Source: Actinomycetota bacterium (GTDB lineage Bacteria; Actinomycetota; AC-67). From it: 9,398 nt of DNA. A program made the position numbers and the translations under genes. The notes below the pieces were generated by a model, which searched no databases, had not been told where the DNA came from, and worked only from the letters and a program-made list of their open reading frames with translations. Shown in pieces: positions 6,450 through 9,398 of the stretch. Where the stretch lies: the NCBI GenBank assembly GCA_005883175.1, contig VAYV01000173.1, positions 1-9,398 on the forward strand, in the 5' to 3' direction. How positions within the stretch are numbered: position 1 is the first letter of the stretch; every line of letters starts with the position of its first letter.

Positions 6450-6808
6450 GCGCTCGCCCCTGCGAGAGCCCCGTCCAGCCGGCGTTCGACGACGTGCATC
6501 TCGCTCCCCTCGTCCACCGCCGTCAGCGTGATCTCCACGCGGGCTTGCGGCCTTGGGATCGGATCCCCGTGCTCGTCTCGTGCGAACGGCAGCCAGCGGA
6601 ACGCGAGAAATCGAGGCACGTCTACGTCTTCGAAGACGGCCGCGCGCGTCGTGCCGTCCTCCCACGAGAACTGGATGCGCGCGCCGGGTTTGATCGCGCT
6701 CATGTCGGCCGCGTGGCAGAACCACGAGGCGAAATCAACGACCACGGCCCAGGCCTCGGCCGGTGCCGCCGCGAGGACGACGTGCTTCTCGATGTGCATC
6801 GCTCTCAT
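6446..6808 (-). CDS. SRPBCC/AHSA1-like domain protein
   Basis: The 120-residue product has the helix-grip START/AHSA1 shape. It opens with a strand containing IEKHVVLAAAPAEAWAVVVD (6-25), then the short helix segment FASWF, then PGARIQFSWEDG (41-52), then strands VFEDVDVPRFLAFRW (58-72) and ARVEITLTAV (89-98). This family binds hydrophobic ligands or acts on unknown small molecules; the substrate cannot be read from the sequence. An ATG at 6808 and another at 6799 are both possible starts, and neither has a good Shine-Dalgarno. The C-terminus ends a little early, without the usual long final helix. It is co-transcribed with the ArsR gene (ATGA overlap), a common pairing, and the ArsR protein probably controls it. 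Confidence 0.85.
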   Translation of the reverse strand: MRAMHIEKHVVLAAAPAEAWAVVVDFASWFCHAADMSAIKPGARIQFSWEDGTTRAAVFEDVDVPRFLAFRWLPFARDEHGDPIPRPQARVEITLTAVDEGSEMHVVERRLDGALAGASA

Positions 6809-6813
6809 TCTGA

Positions 6814-6865
6814 GCGCAACCGCTCGGTTGCGCAACCGTAGAGGATATGCAACCATTGAGTTGCA
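6814..6865. promoter_or_regulatory. Operator cluster: three inverted repeats of GCAAC/GTTGC
   Basis: The 81-bp spacer between the divergent SRPBCC and ClpP-like genes holds three overlapping or adjacent inverted repeats with the same half-site. GCGCAACCG (6814-6822) and CGGTTGCGC (6825-6833) pair around a 2-bp centre. CGGTTGCGCAACCG (6825-6838) is a perfect 14-bp palindrome. TGCAAC (6848-6853) and GTTGCA (6860-6865) pair around 6 bp, a layout like ArsR-family operators. A minus-strand TATCCT (6847-6842) between them is a possible -10 box for the SRPBCC-ArsR operon and would put its start inside the 14-bp palindrome. The binding protein is inferred to be the ArsR product. Confidence 0.6.
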
Positions 6866-6889
6866 CATCGACTGAGCAAGGAGCTCACC

Positions 6890-7468
6890 ATGATCGGTCA
6901 GATCATCCCGCTGGACCCGGGCGCGCGCTGGCCCGACCGTGTCGAGGACGCGGCCCTCTCGCTGCTGCTGCGCCGCCGCATCGTCTTCTTGCGAGGCGCG
7001 ATCCAGGAAAACGTCGCCGGCGACATCGCGGCACAACTCTTGGCCTTGGACGGCATCTCCTCCGAGCCCATCACCCTCATCATCGACTCCCCCGGCGGCG
7101 ACGTCTCGGGGTTGTTCACGCTCCTCGACACGATGGGGATCCTCGACGCCACGGTCGACACGAAATGCGTCGGCATGGCGGCCTCGGCCGCATCGGTGAT
7201 CCTCTGCGCGGGAACCGGCGTCCGCAGCGCGACTCCAAACGCGCGCATCATGCTCCACCAGCCGCACGGCGGGATCCAAGGAGCGTCGGCGAAAGACCTC
7301 GAGATCGCGGCGAAGGAGTTCTTGTTCCTGAAAGCTCGGCTGGAAGAGATCCTGTCCGAGCGGACCCACCAGCCGCTCGAACGGATCCGCGAAGACACCG
7401 ATCGCGACTTCTGGATGTCGGCGGCAGAAGCGAAGGACTACGGGCTGATCGACCGCGTCGACGGTTAG
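6890..7468 (+). CDS. ClpP-like serine protease
   Basis: The 192-residue protein has the ClpP fold with a complete catalytic triad: Ser99 in GMAASAAS, His123 in MLHQPHGG, and Asp173 in DTDRDFWM. Other ClpP hallmarks are ITLIIDSPGGDVSGLFTLLD (61-80), ARIMLHQP, and the closing MSAAEAKDYGLIDRV (176-190). Its length fits a ClpP subunit without a long propeptide. It would form ring-shaped heptamers working with an AAA+ unfoldase. The start ATG 6890 has a clear AAGGAG (6878-6883) 6 nt upstream. No Clp ATPase, trigger factor or second clpP is adjacent, unlike main housekeeping clpP loci, and the gene faces an ArsR-controlled operon. It is therefore more likely an accessory paralogue than the core ClpP. 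It ends in a 4-bp convergent overlap with the flippase-like gene. Confidence 0.93.
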   Translation: MIGQIIPLDPGARWPDRVEDAALSLLLRRRIVFLRGAIQENVAGDIAAQLLALDGISSEPITLIIDSPGGDVSGLFTLLDTMGILDATVDTKCVGMAASAASVILCAGTGVRSATPNARIMLHQPHGGIQGASAKDLEIAAKEFLFLKARLEEILSERTHQPLERIREDTDRDFWMSAAEAKDYGLIDRVDG

Positions 7469-7474
7469 TCGACG
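7456..7474. terminator. Hairpin centred on the overlapping ClpP/flippase stops
   Basis: CGTCGAC (7456-7462) and GTCGACG (7468-7474) form a perfect 7-bp stem with the 5-nt loop GGTTA, which carries the TTAG that contains both stop codons. It could act as a bidirectional terminator or 3'-end stabiliser for both convergent transcripts. There is no U-tract on either side, so intrinsic termination is uncertain. Confidence 0.4.
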
Positions 7475-8478
7475 GGTGCTTCTTCGACGTCGGCGGGGAC
7501 GTCTCCGCCGGCGATGATGTAGACGAGGCCGCCGACCGCACTCGTCAGCAACAGCACGACAAGGATGAGGAGCGCGAACGCAAGCTTGTCAGAGTGCAAG
7601 GGCACTCCGAATGTTCCCAGCGCCCACACGTACGCCGCTTCCCGGAACCCGAGGCCGCCGGGCGAGAGCGGGATGATCGTTGCCAGCGAAGCGATCACCA
7701 CGATGCCTGTCATGCCGACGACGGACACCTGTGTGATGTGGAGCGCGCGCGCGACGCAAAGGTGATACCCGAGCACGAACAGCTGGAACACGACGCCAAA
7801 TAGATAGCCGCGCGCGGCTGCCTGCGGGTGGCGCCCCGCAGCGTGGATCGCGCGCACCGCCTCTCGCAGCTTCCCCCCGATCCCATGCTCCTTGATGACC
7901 CGCCCGCGCCCGAGCAGCCGCTCGCCCAAGACCAACAGGATCAGCGCTCCGAGGGCCATCCCAGCCGATAGCACCGTAGAGATCGCCGCGACCTTCAGAT
8001 GCTTCTGCCCGCTCAGGATCGTGATCAGCGCCCCGAGCAAACCGATACCGGCCAAGGCGACGAAGCCTGCGAAGCGATCGAGGAACACGCTTGCGAATGC
8101 TTGCGCCATCCCACCGCGCGCGCGCCCGATCCTCACCGCCTTGTACCCGTCGCCTCCTATACCGCTCGGCAGGAACGCGTTGAAGAATGTGCCGACGAAG
8201 TACAGCCGCAGCACCGTCGGGAAAGGCAAGTAGATCTCGAGCGCGTCGAGGTAGGCGCGCCACCTCATGGCGCTAACGGCGATCCCACAGAAAAGTGCCA
8301 ACGCAGCAGCCACGACCCACCCTTTGCTTGCGCTGGTCAGGGCATGTCGTAACGCGGTGCGGTCGGGCGTCCGCAGGATCAGTATCGCGACAACGGCCAA
8401 CCCGATCGCGATCCTGATGAGGAGTTTGAACAACGCGCCCTTGCCGGGCTTCTTTACGTCCCCCGACGCGGCGGCCAC
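7465..8478 (-). CDS. Flippase-like integral membrane protein (YbhN/UPF0104 type)
   Basis: The 337-residue protein has about eight membrane segments and the signature patches of the lysylphosphatidylglycerol-synthase-TM / UPF0104 family: GTFFNAFLPSGIGGDGYKAV (96-115), FLDRFAGF (132-139) and IIPLSPGGLGFREAAY (268-283). Family members move or help synthesise lipids or glycolipids across the membrane; the substrate is not known here. It lacks the soluble aminoacyl-transfer domain of full MprF, so a lipid-flipping role is more likely than Lys-PG synthesis. The start is GTG 8478, immediately after the TAA of the epimerase gene, so the two are likely one operon even though their functions seem unrelated. 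The N-terminal tail is short and polar and the C-terminus is acidic (DVPADVEEAP). Its stop overlaps the ClpP-like stop in convergent orientation. Confidence 0.9.
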   Translation of the reverse strand: MAAASGDVKKPGKGALFKLLIRIAIGLAVVAILILRTPDRTALRHALTSASKGWVVAAALALFCGIAVSAMRWRAYLDALEIYLPFPTVLRLYFVGTFFNAFLPSGIGGDGYKAVRIGRARGGMAQAFASVFLDRFAGFVALAGIGLLGALITILSGQKHLKVAAISTVLSAGMALGALILLVLGERLLGRGRVIKEHGIGGKLREAVRAIHAAGRHPQAAARGYLFGVVFQLFVLGYHLCVARALHITQVSVVGMTGIVVIASLATIIPLSPGGLGFREAAYVWALGTFGVPLHSDKLAFALLILVVLLLTSAVGGLVYIIAGGDVPADVEEAPVD

Positions 8479-8877
8479 TTACTCTTGGACCAGCTCGACC
8501 AGCACGCCGCCGACGCTCTTCGGATGGATGAACGCGATCGACGCGCCGCGGGAGCCGGGCCGAGGGTGCTCGTCGATGAGACGGATGTCGTGGCCCTTCA
8601 GCTCTTCAAGCGCCGCGCGAACATCCGCGACGCCGTAGCCGATGTGATGCACGCCCTCGCCGCGGCTCTCGATGAACTTCCCGACGGGCGTTTCCGCTCC
8701 AAGCGGCTTCAAAAGCTGGATCCACGACTCGCCGACTTGTCCCATCGCTTCTTCCACGCCTTGGTCCTGCGCGGTGTGCCGGTACGTGAAGGAGACGCCG
8801 AACGTCTTCTCGTAGAAAGAGATCGCAGCGTCGAGGTCGCGAACGGCGATCCCGACGTGGTCGACTCGGGTGAACAT
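8479..8877 (-). CDS. mce: Methylmalonyl-CoA epimerase
   Basis: The 132-residue VOC-fold protein matches methylmalonyl-CoA epimerase over its full length. The enzyme interconverts (S)- and (R)-methylmalonyl-CoA between propionyl-CoA carboxylase and methylmalonyl-CoA mutase. Metal ligands expected for the family are present: His7 in DHVGIAV, Gln54 in WIQLLKP, His78 in GVHHIGYGV, and Glu128 in VLVELVQE. The segment DQGVEEAM (38-45) and the PVGKFIESRGEGVHH run are also typical. ATG 8877 lacks a Shine-Dalgarno but is preceded by TAGAAT at exactly leaderless spacing. The gene is followed at once by the flippase-like gene. No mutase is in the window; the carboxylase lies about 4 kb away in another operon. 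Confidence in the enzyme identity is high. Confidence 0.95.
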   Translation of the reverse strand: MFTRVDHVGIAVRDLDAAISFYEKTFGVSFTYRHTAQDQGVEEAMGQVGESWIQLLKPLGAETPVGKFIESRGEGVHHIGYGVADVRAALEELKGHDIRLIDEHPRPGSRGASIAFIHPKSVGGVLVELVQE

Positions 8878-8883
8878 GGCGCG

Positions 8884-8889
8884 ATTCTA
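8884..8889 (-). promoter_or_regulatory. -10 box TAGAAT giving a predicted leaderless epimerase mRNA
   Basis: On the minus strand TAGAAT matches the TATAAT consensus at 5 of 6 bases and ends 6 nt before the ATG at 8877, so transcription would start on or next to the A of the ATG. The absence of a Shine-Dalgarno fits a leaderless mRNA, common in actinobacteria. No good -35 element is seen. Confidence 0.5.
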
Positions 8890-8924
8890 CGGGATTGCAA
8901 TATGGTTCGGACGGAGGGCGCAGC

Positions 8925-9317
8925 GTGGGAAATCCGGTCGTTTGGTTCGAGCTATACACGCCCGACGTCGAGCGCGCGAAAGAGTTCTACGGCTTGATGT
9001 TCGGGTGGCAGTTCTCCCCTATCGACCGTGACGACAACGGCTACTGGCTGATCTCGACGCAAGAAGGCTCCGTGTCCGGCGGCATCGTGGAAACCGACGA
9101 TCCGCCCGGCGAGCAAGGCGTCCTGCTGTACGTCCAAGTCGAAACGTTGGAAGGCGCGATCGAAGGCGCGAAGGTGCTCGGCGCAGTTGTCGAGCAGTCG
9201 CCGACGCCGATCTCCGAGCAGGCCGGTTCGTACGCGGTGTTGCTCGATCCGACCGGGTGCCGCGTCGGCCTGTGGTCGCCCGAGGTCGTGGTAACAGGGA
9301 ATGAGGGCTCCGTCTAG
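8925..9317 (+). CDS. VOC-family (glyoxalase/dioxygenase fold) protein
   Basis: The 130-residue protein starts at GTG 8925, chosen over a TTG at 8895 because GGAGGG (8913-8918) lies 6 nt upstream and the family homology begins at once with NPVVWFELYTPDVERAKEFY. This opening, the FGWQF patch and the closing SYAVLLDPTGCRVGLWSPE mark a single-unit VOC domain with paired beta-alpha-beta-beta-beta modules. It resembles the glyoxalase-like proteins related to mycobacterial CFP30B rather than the epimerase. The usual first metal-site His of the fold is replaced (WFEL), and Glu is missing from its common C-terminal site, so metal use is doubtful. Function is unknown. It is divergent from the epimerase, also a VOC protein, and is followed by a thiolase gene. 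Confidence 0.88.
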   Translation: MGNPVVWFELYTPDVERAKEFYGLMFGWQFSPIDRDDNGYWLISTQEGSVSGGIVETDDPPGEQGVLLYVQVETLEGAIEGAKVLGAVVEQSPTPISEQAGSYAVLLDPTGCRVGLWSPEVVVTGNEGSV

Positions 9318-9336
9318 AATGTTTCCTTGTCTAGAC
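9312..9336. promoter_or_regulatory. Inverted repeat GTCTAGA/TCTAGAC with candidate thiolase promoter
   Basis: GTCTAGA (9312-9318) and TCTAGAC (9330-9336) form a perfect 7-bp inverted repeat with an 11-nt spacer. The left arm overlaps the VOC stop codon and also a -10-like TAGAAT (9315-9320), with a possible -35 GTAACA (9291-9296) at 18-bp spacing. The predicted transcription start falls near the right arm, just before the thiolase Shine-Dalgarno. This suggests an operator or a 5'-leader hairpin. It is not a U-tailed terminator. Confidence 0.35.
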
Positions 9337-9349
9337 AGGAGGTAATCCC

Positions 9350-9398
9350 GTGGCAGAGTCGGTCATCGTCGCAGGCGCGCGCACCCCGATCGGGAAAT
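9350..9398 (+). CDS. Thiolase (acetyl-CoA acetyltransferase type), N-terminal fragment
   Basis: GTG 9350 opens a frame reading VAESVIVAGARTPIGK up to the window edge, the very characteristic N-terminus of thiolase II / acetyl-CoA acetyltransferase (VIVxAxRTPxGK). The start has a near-perfect Shine-Dalgarno, AGGAGGT (9337-9343), 6 nt upstream. Only 16 codons are present, so the catalytic Cys, His and Cys lie outside and the exact substrate cannot be told. Thiolases condense two acetyl-CoA or cleave 3-ketoacyl-CoA. The position beside methylmalonyl-CoA epimerase fits a short-chain acyl-CoA metabolism cluster. Confidence 0.85.
   Translation, partial: MAESVIVAGARTPIGK

Noticed and set aside
6450..7369. 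Extended N-terminal frame (307 codons) for the SRPBCC protein
   Set aside because: The extra part is antisense to the ClpP-like gene and crosses the operator region; the domain begins at residues encoded from about 6799.
1..9398. tRNA, rRNA, CRISPR array, IS element or attachment site
   Set aside because: None seen: no repeated spacer pattern, no transposase or integrase text, no target-site duplications, no cloverleaf that I could recognise by eye.

Overview
This window looks like a compact, high-GC chromosome segment. It probably comes from an actinobacterial lineage, perhaps an uncultured one. The arguments are a small acyl-CoA carboxylase epsilon-like subunit fused by overlap to a carboxyltransferase gene, many GTG/TTG starts, repeated 4-bp ATGA/GTGA overlaps, and -10-like TANNNT boxes placed so close to start codons that leaderless transcripts are likely. 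Taxonomy is inference; there is no rRNA or tRNA here to settle it. All genes look chromosomal: I see no IS element, integrase, CRISPR array or phage gene.

Left region (1-2365, all on the minus strand, so read right to left): a single-domain response regulator, a tandem KaiC/RadA-superfamily ATPase overlapping it by ATGA, a possible 35-codon ORF whose end resembles the KaiC tail, and the start of a multi-pass membrane protein that runs off the window. A possible 27-codon leader ORF is coupled to the response regulator by TGATG. This looks like a signalling operon with KaiC as an output or scaffold ATPase.

Middle-left (2554-4448, minus): a biotin-dependent acyl-CoA carboxylase beta subunit (carboxyltransferase) followed by an epsilon-like subunit that starts on a GTGA overlap. 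A divergent intergenic region then leads to an ABC exporter pair (4548-6135, plus). The ATPase gene of this pair is broken: about 35 codons carrying the Walker A P-loop are missing and the reading frame is shifted, while the permease gene is intact.

Middle-right (6132-7468): an SRPBCC/AHSA1-like gene and an ArsR-type repressor form a minus-strand pair, divergent from a ClpP-like serine protease. The 81-bp divergent spacer holds three inverted repeats built from GCAAC/GTTGC half-sites, the likely operator. Both convergent junctions in this part of the window (permease/ArsR and ClpP/flippase-like) overlap by exactly 4 bp at the stop codons and are straddled by inverted repeats.

Right region (7465-9398): a flippase-like (UPF0104/YbhN-type) membrane protein and methylmalonyl-CoA epimerase form a minus-strand pair, with epimerase first. 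Divergent from them are a VOC-family protein and the beginning of a thiolase. Carboxylase, epimerase and thiolase together point to short-chain acyl-CoA metabolism (acetyl-/propionyl-/methylmalonyl-CoA), although the carboxylase carries Val at the position usually associated with acetyl/propionyl choice.
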